Below are positions 8,707 through 16,769 of a stretch of DNA of 64,000 bases, piece after piece. Under the pieces are notes generated by a model. That model was not told where the DNA came from and did no database searches. It was given only the letters and a program-made list of their open reading frames with translations. Every line of letters starts with the position of its first letter. Position 1 is the stretch's first letter. A program made the translations under genes and the position numbers. This stretch comes from MGBC124762 sp048201935 (GTDB lineage Bacteria; Bacillota; Clostridia; Oscillospirales; Oscillospiraceae), in contig DBFBGR010000011.1 in the NCBI GenBank assembly GCA_048201935.1, positions 186,001-250,000 on the forward strand. The letters run 5' to 3'.

Positions 8707-9323
8707 AGGCCCAGCTCCTGGAGGTAGGGATTGTTGTGGCGCTCAAAGTCCAGGGTGGTGGGCGCGTCGTGACCGGGGTGGACAGCGTAGTCCCCCGGCA
8801 AGGCGGCCAGCCGTCTGAGAGAGGCGCGCAGGGTCTCGGCGCTGCCGCCGGGGAGGTCGGTGCGGCCCACAGAAAAGCGAAACAGCGTGTCCCCGGTGAA
8901 GAGGTGCTCGCCAATTTGGAAGCAGCACGAGCCCGCCGAGTGCCCCGGGGTGTGGAGCACGTGGATGTGAAACCCCGCCAACTCCAGGCACTCCTCCTCC
9001 AGCGAGCGCAAATTGTCCCAGGCCCCGGCCTGGTCCAACTGGATGTTCAAAGGGAAGAGCTGAACGTCCGCCTCGGCGGCGTCCGCGTCGTGGAGGTAGA
9101 CGGGGAGCAGCGGATAGGCCCGGCACAGCTCGGGCGCGGCCCCCACGTGGTCGAAGTGCCCGTGGGTCAGGATGACCGCCTCTGGGGTCATCCCAAGGTC
9201 GGCGCAGGCCCGGACCACCGTCTGGGCGTCGCCGCCGGGGTCGACGATCAGGCCCCGGGGGCCGTTTTGAAGCAGATAGCAGTTGGCCCCAAGGGGGGGC
9301 AGGGGCAGGCGGTGGATGTCCAT
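8703..9323 (-). CDS. Metallo-beta-lactamase-fold hydrolase (glyoxalase II-like)
   Basis: A 206-aa cytosolic MBL-fold protein with the metal motif THGHFDH (H54, H56, D58, H59), then HTPGHSAGS and TGDTLF, and a terminal HPGHD histidine. This is the standard set for two-metal hydrolases of the YcbL/glyoxalase II group, which lack the C-terminal glutathione-binding domain of true GloB. The substrate is probably a thioester, but this is not decidable here. It sits between the NYN-protein gene and hemZ, with a 4-nt overlap to hemZ. Confidence 0.88.
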   Translation of the reverse strand: MDIHRLPLPPLGANCYLLQNGPRGLIVDPGGDAQTVVRACADLGMTPEAVILTHGHFDHVGAAPELCRAYPLLPVYLHDADAAEADVQLFPLNIQLDQAGAWDNLRSLEEECLELAGFHIHVLHTPGHSAGSCCFQIGEHLFTGDTLFRFSVGRTDLPGGSAETLRASLRRLAALPGDYAVHPGHDAPTTLDFERHNNPYLQELGL

Positions 9324-9350
9324 GGGGTCACTTCCTTTGATTCCAGAGAG

Positions 9351-10151
9351 TTAATCCTCAGCCTCTTTATCTCGCAGGTATACGTGCTTGGTGTGGGGGT
9401 TGGAGGTGGGCCGGGCGTCGATCTCGAAGCGGTCCAGGCTCTTGACCAGTTGGGTGAGCTTTTGGAAGCCGTAGTTGCGGGGGTCAAAGTCGGGCTGCTG
9501 CCGCAGCAGCAGGTTGCCAAGCTCCCCCATGAAGGCGAAGCCGTCCTCGTCGGCAATGGCGGCCAGGCTCTCGGCGATGAGGTCCACCACCGCCTGGGGC
9601 ACGCCCTGGGCGGTGACCCCACTGTCGGAGCTCTTGCGGCGGTTGGGCCGCTCGGCGGGCTTGGCCGCGTCCCAGGCCTCGTCGGCGGTCTGGCCGGCGG
9701 CGGTGGCCGCCCGGATGACCTCAATATAGATGAACTTGTCGCAGGCCACGATGAAGGGCTCGGGGGTCTTGCGCTCGCCCAGGCCGATGACCTTCTTGCC
9801 CGACTCGCGCAGCCGCAGGGCCAGGCGGGTGAAGTCGGAGTCGCTGGACACCAGCACAAAGCCCTCGCAGGGGTTGTTGTAGAGGAGGTCCATCGCGTCG
9901 ATGATCATGGCCGAGTCGGTGGAGTTTTTGCCGGTGGTGTAGCCGTACTGCTGGATGGGGGTCAGGGCGTTTTCCAGCAAAATGGGCTTCCACGAGGCCA
10001 TGTTGGCGGCGGTCCAGTCGCCGTAGATGCGCTTGATGGTGGGGGTACCGTAGAGGGCGATCTCGTTCATGATGGCCCGCATGGCGGTGCGGGGGGCGTT
10101 GTCCGCGTCGATCAAGACGGCCAGGCGGCTTTCCGCGGCGGGCTCAGACAT
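9351..10151 (-). CDS. NYN-domain (LabA-like) protein with OST-HTH/LOTUS domain
   Basis: The 266-aa protein begins with a PIN-like NYN nuclease fold: AVLIDADNAP (D15, D17), then TTGKNSTDSAMIIDAMDL and VSSDSDFTRLA supply the acidic residues that coordinate metal for RNA cleavage. Residues about 178-255 form an OST-HTH (LOTUS) module, with FAFMGELGNLLLRQ and FDPRNYGFQKLTQLV, which in other proteins binds RNA or G-quadruplex. It is a likely RNA-processing or RNA-decay protein. It overlaps the nucleotidyltransferase gene by 8 nt. Confidence 0.88.
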   Translation of the reverse strand: MSEPAAESRLAVLIDADNAPRTAMRAIMNEIALYGTPTIKRIYGDWTAANMASWKPILLENALTPIQQYGYTTGKNSTDSAMIIDAMDLLYNNPCEGFVLVSSDSDFTRLALRLRESGKKVIGLGERKTPEPFIVACDKFIYIEVIRAATAAGQTADEAWDAAKPAERPNRRKSSDSGVTAQGVPQAVVDLIAESLAAIADEDGFAFMGELGNLLLRQQPDFDPRNYGFQKLTQLVKSLDRFEIDARPTSNPHTKHVYLRDKEAED

Positions 10152-10896
10152 GCTCGGCCTCCTCTCGCAGCACCGTCTCCACAGCCTGGAGCTGCTCCAC
10201 GGTGTTCACGCCCAGCATCTCGGTCTCCGAGCAGGTGTCGCACACCGAGACCCCTAGGCCCTTGGAGAGCAGATAGCCGGGCACGTCGGTGATATAGTAT
10301 TCCCCCTGGGCGTTGTCGTTTTTCAGATGGCCCAGGGCTTCAAGAAGGGCCTTGGCCTGGAAGACGTAGACCCCGGTGTTCACCTCGTTGACGGCGGCCT
10401 GCTCCGGGGTGCAGTCCTTGGCCTCCACGATGGATTGGAAAACGCCGTTTTCATCCCGAATGACCCGGCCATAGTTGCCGCCCTGGGCGATGTGGGCCGA
10501 GAGCAGGGTGCAGGCCACCCCTTGGGAGAGATGGAGGTCGATGAGGCCCTGGTAGGTGGAACGCTTCATCAAGGGCGTGTCCCCGTAGCACACCAGCACG
10601 TGGCCGTCCAGGCCCTGGAAGTGCTGGGCGGCGCACTGGACGGCGTGGCCGGTGCCCAGTTGCTGGGCCTGAAGGGCGCTGGGGTAGTCGCCGTAGGCGG
10701 CCAGCACGGCCTCCTTTTTATAGCCCACCACCAGCACCACGTCCTCCTTGGGCAGGAAGTCCAAAGCGGAGAGCACATAGTGCACAAGGGGCTTGCCGTC
10801 GGCCAAACGCATGACCTTGGGCAGGTCCACCCCCTCGGTCTGGAGCCGGGTGCCTTTGCCGGCGCAGAGGACCAGGGCCTTTACCTTTTGGGACAT
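10144..10896 (-). CDS. GlmU-like nucleotidyltransferase, single domain
   Basis: The 250-aa protein matches the N-terminal uridylyltransferase half of GlmU: LCAGKGTRL with a downstream PKV, QQLGTGHAVQ, CYGDTPLM, NYGRVIRDENG, the IVEAKD segment and EYYITD. It would couple UTP and GlcNAc-1-phosphate or a related sugar phosphate. The left-handed beta-helix acetyltransferase half of bifunctional GlmU is absent, and a NYN gene begins instead. It is first in its operon, with GGAGGG upstream of the ATG and a promoter at 10962-10990. Confidence 0.88.
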   Translation of the reverse strand: MSQKVKALVLCAGKGTRLQTEGVDLPKVMRLADGKPLVHYVLSALDFLPKEDVVLVVGYKKEAVLAAYGDYPSALQAQQLGTGHAVQCAAQHFQGLDGHVLVCYGDTPLMKRSTYQGLIDLHLSQGVACTLLSAHIAQGGNYGRVIRDENGVFQSIVEAKDCTPEQAAVNEVNTGVYVFQAKALLEALGHLKNDNAQGEYYITDVPGYLLSKGLGVSVCDTCSETEMLGVNTVEQLQAVETVLREEAEHV

Positions 10897-10961
10897 AGAG
10901 GGTCCCTCCTTTTTTATACTGGGCCGCCGCGGGCGGCGTCCCTCTGTTTGCGTTACCTTAT

Positions 10962-10990
10962 ATTATAGCATATCGGTGAGCTCTGTGCAA
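10962..10990 (-). promoter_or_regulatory. Promoter of the six-gene minus-strand operon
   Basis: On the minus strand TTGCAC (10985-10990), 17-nt spacer, TATAAT (10962-10967) preceded by TGC, an extended -10. It drives the GlmU-like gene through mrp. It is back to back with the yihY promoter. Confidence 0.75.
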
Positions 10991-11007
10991 CGCCCGCCAG
11001 CCTTCGG

Positions 11008-11036
11008 TTGATTTTTTGCCGGAGATATGATAGGAT
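11008..11036 (+). promoter_or_regulatory. Promoter of the YihY/BrkB gene
   Basis: TTGATT (11008-11013), 17-nt spacer, TAGGAT (11031-11036), followed by the ribosome binding site AGGAAAGGGGG. Confidence 0.55.
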
Positions 11037-11067
11037 ACAGGCAAATTGAGGAAAGGGGGCGAGGACC

Positions 11068-11919
11068 GTGCGGGAGCTTTGGAAGTCGGGGCCGGTGCGC
11101 TTTGCCCGGGAGATGGGGGCCATCTACTTTGAAAAGCACGTTCCCCGGGCCTCCGCCGCCTTGGTGTACTGGCTGATCCTGACCATTTTTCCCCTGCTCA
11201 TCTGCATCAACTCCTTCGTCTCCTGGCTGAAGGTGGACGTGGCCTCGGCCTTGGAGGTGCTGGAGCCCATTTTGCCCGCGGGGCTGCTGGGGGTGGTGGA
11301 GGACTACCTCCACTACGCCAACGTCACCGCCGGGGAGTCCCCCGCCTTCTTCGCCGTGGGCGCCTTCACCATGGTGGTCTTCGCCTCGGCGGCGGTGCGG
11401 AGCTTGATGGACATCATGACCGAGATCTATGAGCGCAAGGGCTACAAGACGGTGGCTCGCTTCGCCCTCAGCGTGGGCTTCTCCCTGGCCTTTTTGGTGG
11501 TCGTCTACCTCTCGATGGTGGTGGTGCTCACCGGCACCCGGCTCTTCCAGGTGCTGGAGGACCGTCTGGGCCTTTTTGTGCTGAGCTGGCTGCTGGACTG
11601 GCCCTGGCTGAAGTTTGGGCTGCTCTTTGGCACGGTGTTTTTGCTCATCAGCCTCATCTACCTGGTGGCGGCCCCGCCGGGGAAGCCCCGGGCCCCGGTG
11701 TTTTTGGGGGCGTTGGTCACCTCCGGCTGCCTGGCGGCGGCCTCGGCGGTCTTTTCCATCTTTATGAGCTTTTCCAGCCGCTATTCCCTGATCTACGGGT
11801 CCCTGGCTTCGGTGATCATCCTGCTTTTGTGGCTGTATCTGTGCGGAAATGTGCTGATTTTGGGTAGCGTTTTTAATTGCGTGCGCTATCAGCGAAAAAA
11901 ACAGAAAAAAATTTCATAA
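11068..11919 (+). CDS. YihY/BrkB-family inner membrane protein
   Basis: The 283-aa integral membrane protein has about six hydrophobic segments. Family landmarks include AALVYWLILTIFPLLI in the first membrane segment, a middle FASAAVRSLMDIMTEIYE segment, and a C-terminal SRYSLIYGSLASVIILLLWLYL, the best conserved YihY signature. The molecular function of the family is not established, and older ribonuclease BN labels are wrong. The C-terminus is basic (RKKQKK). The start is GTG at 11068 after AGGAAAGGGGG. Its stop codon is only 5 nt before the S10 operon promoter. Confidence 0.9.
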   Translation: MRELWKSGPVRFAREMGAIYFEKHVPRASAALVYWLILTIFPLLICINSFVSWLKVDVASALEVLEPILPAGLLGVVEDYLHYANVTAGESPAFFAVGAFTMVVFASAAVRSLMDIMTEIYERKGYKTVARFALSVGFSLAFLVVVYLSMVVVLTGTRLFQVLEDRLGLFVLSWLLDWPWLKFGLLFGTVFLLISLIYLVAAPPGKPRAPVFLGALVTSGCLAAASAVFSIFMSFSSRYSLIYGSLASVIILLLWLYLCGNVLILGSVFNCVRYQRKKQKKIS

Positions 11920-11924
11920 AGCCC

Positions 11925-11953
11925 TTGACAGCCGTCCCAGACTTTGGTAGAAT
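11925..11953 (+). promoter_or_regulatory. Promoter of the S10-spc-alpha ribosomal supercluster
   Basis: Consensus TTGACA (11925-11930), 17-nt spacer, TAGAAT (11948-11953). It starts immediately after yihY. Confidence 0.85.
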
Positions 11954-11959
11954 AATCGA

Positions 11960-12220
11960 GCGCCTGTGTGGGCGCAGTCTGCGATGATGCGGGAGATTGC
12001 TCGGTTTTCCGAGGTAACTTCCGCGGAGTATGTCCGTTGATCGGGCGGCTGAGAGGACCTGTTGCATGGGCGTATATCGCCCGGATATGGGAAACAGCCG
12101 GCTTGTTGCGCCGGCTTTCTTCATGCCAGGGAGTGATACGCACGGAAACGTGGATAGGAAATCTCACCGATACGAAGCGTGACAAAGCAAACCAACTTCG
12201 TATTTAAGGAGGAAACACCA
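11960..12220 (+). promoter_or_regulatory. Long structured leader of rpsJ
   Basis: About 260 nt of untranslated leader contain several hairpins: TCGG TTTT CCGA, GGGCG TATAT CGCCC (about 12067-12080), and AGCCGGC / GCCGGCT (12096-12116) followed by TTTCTT, which looks like a weak attenuator. The last section carries the AAGGAGG of rpsJ. An r-protein autoregulatory role is plausible but not shown; no known leader class was recognised. Confidence 0.5.
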
Positions 12221-12535
12221 ATGGCACCCCAAAAAGAAATGATCCGCATCCGCTTGAAGGCCTACGACCATCAGCTCATCGACCAGAGCGCTGAGAAGAT
12301 CGTGGAGACCGCCAAGCGCACCGGAGCCAGCGTCTCCGGCCCCATCCCCCTGCCCACCAAGAAGGAGGTCGTCACCATCCTTCGGGCCGTCCACAAGTAT
12401 AAGGACTCCCGGGAGCAGTTCGAGCGCCGCACCCACAAGCGGCTCATCGACATCCTCAAGCCCTCGCCCAAGACGGTGGAGGCCCTGATGGCTCTGGAGC
12501 TGCCCGCCGGCGTGGAGATCGAGATCAAGTTGTAA
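12221..12535 (+). CDS. rpsJ: 30S ribosomal protein S10
   Basis: The 104-aa protein is of normal S10 length, with IRIRLKAYDHQLIDQ and the SGPIPLPTKK loop. S10 lies in the 30S head and doubles as NusE in antitermination. It is the first gene of the S10 cluster with its own promoter; the str operon (rpsL-rpsG-fusA-tuf) that often precedes it is not upstream here. Strong AAGGAGG site. Confidence 0.98.
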   Translation: MAPQKEMIRIRLKAYDHQLIDQSAEKIVETAKRTGASVSGPIPLPTKKEVVTILRAVHKYKDSREQFERRTHKRLIDILKPSPKTVEALMALELPAGVEIEIKL

Positions 12536-12668
12536 TTCGGTCTCACCTGATTTCGTTGTACCGCGTCTACCTTATTAAATAGGTAGGCAGGTCATGTTGA
12601 CAGAGCAATGGGAGCCCAAGGCCCACCTCTCTCAACCAATAACCTTAATATAAGGAGGAAGAACCAAG
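12536..12668 (+). promoter_or_regulatory. Structured intercistronic leader of rplC
   Basis: The gap of 133 nt is long for this cluster. It folds into CTACCT TATTAAAT AGGTAG (about 12569-12588) and a longer stem GTTGACAGAG / CTCTCTCAAC (9 of 10 pairs) enclosing GGG...CCC. It precedes the AAGGAGG of rplC. A candidate r-protein (for example L4- or L3-type) control site; this is inference from structure only. Confidence 0.45.
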
Positions 12669-13394
12669 ATGGAAAAGGCCATTATCGGCAAGAAGGTCGG
12701 CATGAGCCAGATCTTCGATGAAGCCGGCAAGGTCATCCCGGTCACCGTCATCCAGGCGGGCCCCTGCACCGTGGTGCAGAAGAAGACCGAGGACAAGGAC
12801 GGCTACAACGCCGTGCAGTTGGGCTATGAGGACGTGTCCGCCAAGCGGCTGTCCAAGCCTGAGCTGGGACACCTGAAGAAGGCCGGCGACGACCTCAAGC
12901 GGGTGCTCCGGGAGTTCAATCTGGACAACTACGAGGAGCTGAACGTGGGCGACGTGATCACCTGCGACGTGTTCGCCGCCGGCGACCGCGTGGACGTGAC
13001 CGGCGTCAGCAAGGGCAAGGGCTACGCGGGCGTTGTCAAGCGCCACGGCTTCCATGTCCAGAAGATGACCCACGGCGGCGGTCCCATCCACCGCCATCCC
13101 GGCTCCAGCGGCCCCGCCACCGACCCCAGCCGCGTCTTCAAGGGCACCAAGAAGGCCGGCCACATGGGCGCCGAGCAGGTCACCGTCCAGAACCTGGACG
13201 TGGTCCAGGTGGACGAGGAGCTGGGCCTGATCGCTGTCTGCGGCGCCATCCCCGGCCCCAAGGGCGGCGTGGTGCTGGTGAAGTCCAGCGTCAAGAAGCT
13301 CATCGAGAAGAAGGGCGAGGCGGGCACCTCCAGCAACCCGCAGAAGGCTTCCGCCCGTATCAACCCGCAGAAGGCCTCTGCGCGTAACAAGTAA
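12669..13394 (+). CDS. rplC: 50S ribosomal protein L3, with repeat-containing C-terminal tail
   Basis: A 50S assembly initiator near the peptidyl transferase centre. The body is standard: GKKVGMSQIFDEAGK at the start and the central HGGGPIHRHPGSSGP loop. The protein is 241 aa against about 210 usually; the excess is a C-terminal tail containing two copies of NPQKASAR (positions about 222-229 and 231-238). The copies are nearly identical in DNA as well, suggesting a recent small duplication. Confidence 0.97.
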   Translation: MEKAIIGKKVGMSQIFDEAGKVIPVTVIQAGPCTVVQKKTEDKDGYNAVQLGYEDVSAKRLSKPELGHLKKAGDDLKRVLREFNLDNYEELNVGDVITCDVFAAGDRVDVTGVSKGKGYAGVVKRHGFHVQKMTHGGGPIHRHPGSSGPATDPSRVFKGTKKAGHMGAEQVTVQNLDVVQVDEELGLIAVCGAIPGPKGGVVLVKSSVKKLIEKKGEAGTSSNPQKASARINPQKASARNK

Positions 13395-13411
13395 GAAAGG
13401 AGAGAATCACA

Positions 13412-14032
13412 ATGCCTAAAGCGAATCTTTACAACATGACCGGCAAGAAGATCGGCGACGTGGACCTCTCCGAAGCCATCTTCGGCATCGAGCCCAACAC
13501 CTACGTGGTCCACGACGTGGTCAAGAACCACCTGGCCAACTGCCGTCAGGGCACCCAGAGCGCTCTGACCCGGGCCGAGGTCGCCGGCGGCGGCAAGAAG
13601 CCCTGGCGTCAGAAGGGCACCGGCCGGGCCCGTCAGGGCTCCACCCGGGCTCCCCAGTGGACCCACGGCGGCGTGGTCTTCGCCCCCAAGCCCCGGGATT
13701 ACAGCTACACCCTGAACAAGAAGGTCAAGCGCCTGGCGCTGAAGTCCGCCCTCTCCGCCAAGGCTGCCGAGGGCAACGTGCTGGTGGTGGACGACCTCAA
13801 GCTGGACGCCATCAAGACCAAGGATATCCAGAAGTTCCTGGACGCCGTGGGCGCCAAGAAGGCCGTGCTGGTCACCCCCGAGGTCCGCGAGAGCGTCTAT
13901 AAGTCCGCTCGCAACATCCCCGGCGTCAGCACCACCACCGCTACCATCCTCAGTGTCTACGACATCGTCAACGCCAACCAGATCATCGTGGACAAGGCCG
14001 CCCTTTCCGTCATCGAGGAGGTGTTCGCGTAA
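13412..14032 (+). CDS. rplD: 50S ribosomal protein L4
   Basis: The 206-aa protein has the L4 start (MPKANLYNMTGKKIGDVDLSE) and the extended loop GGGKKPWRQKGTGRARQGS that lines the exit tunnel. In many bacteria L4 also represses its own operon through the S10 leader. Its stop overlaps the rplW start by one base (TAATG). Confidence 0.98.
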   Translation: MPKANLYNMTGKKIGDVDLSEAIFGIEPNTYVVHDVVKNHLANCRQGTQSALTRAEVAGGGKKPWRQKGTGRARQGSTRAPQWTHGGVVFAPKPRDYSYTLNKKVKRLALKSALSAKAAEGNVLVVDDLKLDAIKTKDIQKFLDAVGAKKAVLVTPEVRESVYKSARNIPGVSTTTATILSVYDIVNANQIIVDKAALSVIEEVFA

Positions 14033-14328
14033 TGAAAACCGCTTACGACATCATCAAGCGCCCCATCATCACCGAGCAGTCCATGGCCGACATCGACATG
14101 AAGCGCTACGTCTTCGAGGTGGCCAAGGACGCCAACAAGATCGAGATCGCCAAGGCTGTGGAAGAGGCCTTCGGCGTGAAGGTGGCCAAGGTCAACACCC
14201 TGAACATGCAGGGCAAGCTCAAGCGCATGGGCGCTCAGCCCGCCGGCCGCCGCCCCTCTTGGAAGAAGGCCATGGTCACCCTGACCGCCGACTCCAAGAG
14301 CATCGAGCTCTTCGAGAACATGGTGTAA
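14032..14328 (+). CDS. rplW: 50S ribosomal protein L23
   Basis: The 98-aa protein has AYDIIKRPIITEQSM and the RRPSWKKAMVTL tail. L23 sits at the tunnel exit and docks trigger factor and SRP. Coupled to rplD by the TAATG overlap. Confidence 0.98.
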   Translation: MKTAYDIIKRPIITEQSMADIDMKRYVFEVAKDANKIEIAKAVEEAFGVKVAKVNTLNMQGKLKRMGAQPAGRRPSWKKAMVTLTADSKSIELFENMV

Positions 14329-14343
14329 GGAAGGAGAAGAGAA

Positions 14344-15177
14344 ATGGCTATCAAGACTTTTAAGCCCACGACGCCTTCCCGCCGCCACATGACCGTGAGC
14401 GCCTTTGAGGGCATCGACAAGAAGGCCAAGCCCGAGCGCAGCCTGACTGAGAACCTGAAGAAGCACGCGGGCCGCAACAGCTATGGCCGCATCACCGTCC
14501 GCCACCACGGCGGCGGCAACAAGAAGAAGTACCGCATCATCGACTTCAAGCGGGACAAGGAGGGGACCGCCAAGGTCATCAACCTCCAGTACGACCCCAA
14601 CCGCTCCGCCAACATCGCCCTCATCGAGTACGAAGACGGCGAGCGCCGGTACATTCTGGCCCCTGTGGGCCTGAAGGCCGGACACATCATCATGACCGGC
14701 GAGCACGCCGACATCCTCCCGGGCAACTGCCTGCCCATCGCCAAGATCCCCGTGGGCGAGATGATCCACTGCGTGGAGATCTACCCGGGCAAGGGCGCCC
14801 AGTTGGTGCGCAGCGCCGGCGTGGCCGCGCAGCTCATGGCCAAGGAGAACGGCATGGCCCAGGTCCGCCTCCCCTCTGGCGAGGTCCGCTACGTCCGCGA
14901 GGAGTGCAAGGCCACCATCGGCCAGGTGGGCAACGCCGACTGGGCCAACATCCAGATCGGTAAGGCCGGCCGCAAGCGCCACATGGGCTGGCGGCCCACC
15001 GTCCGTGGCTCGGTCATGAACCCCAACGACCATCCCCACGGCGGCGGCGAGGGCAAGAGCCCCGTCGGCCGTCCCGGCCCCGTCACTCCCTGGGGCAAGC
15101 CCGCTATGGGTTACAAGACCCGCAAGAAGAAGAACCGCACCGAGCAGTTCATCGTTAAGCACCGCGACGCGAAGTAA
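14344..15177 (+). CDS. rplB: 50S ribosomal protein L2
   Basis: The 277-aa protein has normal length with the conserved RHHGGGNKKKYRIIDFKR and the C-terminal GSVMNPNDHPHGGGEGKSPVG histidine loop near the peptidyl transferase centre. Close GGAGAAG site 15 nt after rplW. Confidence 0.98.
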   Translation: MAIKTFKPTTPSRRHMTVSAFEGIDKKAKPERSLTENLKKHAGRNSYGRITVRHHGGGNKKKYRIIDFKRDKEGTAKVINLQYDPNRSANIALIEYEDGERRYILAPVGLKAGHIIMTGEHADILPGNCLPIAKIPVGEMIHCVEIYPGKGAQLVRSAGVAAQLMAKENGMAQVRLPSGEVRYVREECKATIGQVGNADWANIQIGKAGRKRHMGWRPTVRGSVMNPNDHPHGGGEGKSPVGRPGPVTPWGKPAMGYKTRKKKNRTEQFIVKHRDAK

Positions 15178-15195
15178 GAAAGGAGCGTGTAAACA

Positions 15196-15468
15196 ATGTC
15201 TAGAAGTGTTAAGAAAGGCCCGTTTTGCGCTCCCGAGCTGCTCAAGCGCGTGGATGAGCTGAACAAGGCCAACGACAAGAAGGTCCTGAAGACCTGGAGC
15301 CGGGCCAGCACCATTTTCCCCTCCTTCGTAGGTCACACCTTTGCCGTCCATGACGGCCGCAAGCACGTGCCCGTGTACGTCACCGAGGATATGGTGGGTC
15401 ACAAGCTGGGCGAGTTCGCCCCCACCCGGACCTTTAAGGGCCACTCGGGCACCAAGACCGGGCAGTAA
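15196..15468 (+). CDS. rpsS: 30S ribosomal protein S19
   Basis: The 90-aa protein has SRSVKKGPF at the start and the VGHKLGEFAPTRTFKGH motif. It binds 16S rRNA with S13 in the 30S head. Confidence 0.98.
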   Translation: MSRSVKKGPFCAPELLKRVDELNKANDKKVLKTWSRASTIFPSFVGHTFAVHDGRKHVPVYVTEDMVGHKLGEFAPTRTFKGHSGTKTGQ

Positions 15469-15482
15469 GGAGGGCATAGGAA

Positions 15483-15815
15483 ATGGAAGCGAAAGCATTT
15501 GTGAAATATGTCCGTATCTCCACCCAGAAGGTGCAGATCGTGGCCGACCTCATTCGCGGCAAGGACGTGAAGATGGCCGCCGCCATCCTGGCCAACACCC
15601 CCAAGTCCGCCTGCGAGCCGCTGGCGAAGCTCCTCAAGAGCGCCTGCGCCAACGCGGAGAACAACTTCCACATGGACCCCGAAAAGCTCTATGTGTCCGA
15701 GGTGTTCGCCACCCCCGGCCCCATCATCAAGCGCATGCGTCCCCGGGCCCAGGGCCGCGGGTTCCGCATCAACAAGCGCACCAGCCACATCACCCTCGCG
15801 GTGAAAGAGCGCTAA
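15483..15815 (+). CDS. rplV: 50S ribosomal protein L22
   Basis: The 110-aa protein has AKAFVKYVRISTQKV and the tunnel hairpin segment RMRPRAQGRGFRINKRTSHI. Confidence 0.98.
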   Translation: MEAKAFVKYVRISTQKVQIVADLIRGKDVKMAAAILANTPKSACEPLAKLLKSACANAENNFHMDPEKLYVSEVFATPGPIIKRMRPRAQGRGFRINKRTSHITLAVKER

Positions 15816-15830
15816 GGGAGGAGGAAGAAT

Positions 15831-16769
15831 ATGGGACAGAAAGTCAATCCCCACGGTTTGCGCGTGGGCGTCATTAAAGATTGGGACTCCCGTTGGTTCG
15901 CCTCCAATGAGAAGGTGGGCGACCTGCTGGTGGAGGACTACAATCTCCGCAAGGACCTGAAGAAGCAGCTCTACGCCGCCGGCGTGCCCAAGATCGAGAT
16001 CGAGCGCCGTGGCGACAACAAGGTGGTCATCTACCTCCACTGCGCCCGGCCCGGTATGATCATCGGCAAGGGCGGCGAGGACATCGAGAAGCTCCGCGCG
16101 CAGATCGCCAAGCGTCTGGGCAAGGAGGTCTCCCTGAACATCGTGGAGGTCAAGAGCCCCGACACCAACGCCCAGTTGGTGGCCGAGAACATCGCCCAGC
16201 AGCTGGAGAAGCGCATCGGCTTCCGCCGGGCCATGAAGAACGCCATGGGCCGGGCCATGCGCATGGGTGCCCTGGGCATCAAGACCTGCTGCTCGGGCCG
16301 TCTGGGCGGCGCTGAGATCGCCCGCACCGAGCACTATCACGACGGCACCATCCCCCTGCAGACCCTCCGGGCCGACATCGACTACGGCTTCGCCGAGGCT
16401 GCCACCACCTACGGCCGCATCGGCGTGAAGGTGTGGATCTACAAGGGCGAGGTGCTGAGCCAGACCCTGCGTACCACCCCCCGGACCATGGACACCACCA
16501 AGCCCTTCCGGGACAAGGGTGACCGCCGCGACCGCCGTGACCGCCGCGATGGCGACCGCCGTGGCCCCGGTGGGGACCGCCGCGGTCCTGGCGGCAACCG
16601 GGACGACCGCCGTGGCGGCGGCCGCTTCGGCGACCGTCGGCCTGCCGGCCCGGTCTACCAGGCCCGTCCCCAGATCGCCGCTCCCAAGCCCGCCGCCCCC
16701 GCTCCTGTGGAGGAGGCGCCGGCTGAGGCCGTCGAGGCCGTTACTCCCGAGGAAGGAGGCCAGGAATAA
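15831..16769 (+). CDS. rpsC: 30S ribosomal protein S3 with long Arg/Gly/Asp-rich tail
   Basis: The first about 215 residues are ordinary S3: MGQKVNPHGLRVGVI, the KH domain GxxG loop in IIGKGGEDIEKL, and the C-terminal S3 domain (GRLGGAEIARTEHYHDGTIPLQTLRADIDYG). The total of 312 aa is about 90 longer than usual. The extra tail is DRRDRR and RRGPGG repeats followed by a Pro/Ala/Glu-rich segment, in the same frame and with the same codon style, so it is not a frameshift artefact. It resembles RGG-type disordered RNA-binding tails. The stop overlaps rplP by one base. Confidence 0.97.
   Translation: MGQKVNPHGLRVGVIKDWDSRWFASNEKVGDLLVEDYNLRKDLKKQLYAAGVPKIEIERRGDNKVVIYLHCARPGMIIGKGGEDIEKLRAQIAKRLGKEVSLNIVEVKSPDTNAQLVAENIAQQLEKRIGFRRAMKNAMGRAMRMGALGIKTCCSGRLGGAEIARTEHYHDGTIPLQTLRADIDYGFAEAATTYGRIGVKVWIYKGEVLSQTLRTTPRTMDTTKPFRDKGDRRDRRDRRDGDRRGPGGDRRGPGGNRDDRRGGGRFGDRRPAGPVYQARPQIAAPKPAAPAPVEEAPAEAVEAVTPEEGGQE

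Noticed and set aside
13957..15498. 513-aa minus-strand frame within the ribosomal genes
   Set aside because: Overlaps rplD, rplW, rplB and rpsS entirely; shadow of biased codon use.
16510..16620. Repeated GACCGCCGTG-like units as a CRISPR or satellite
   Set aside because: They are imperfect, in frame, and encode the Arg/Asp/Gly tail of S3; no spacers.
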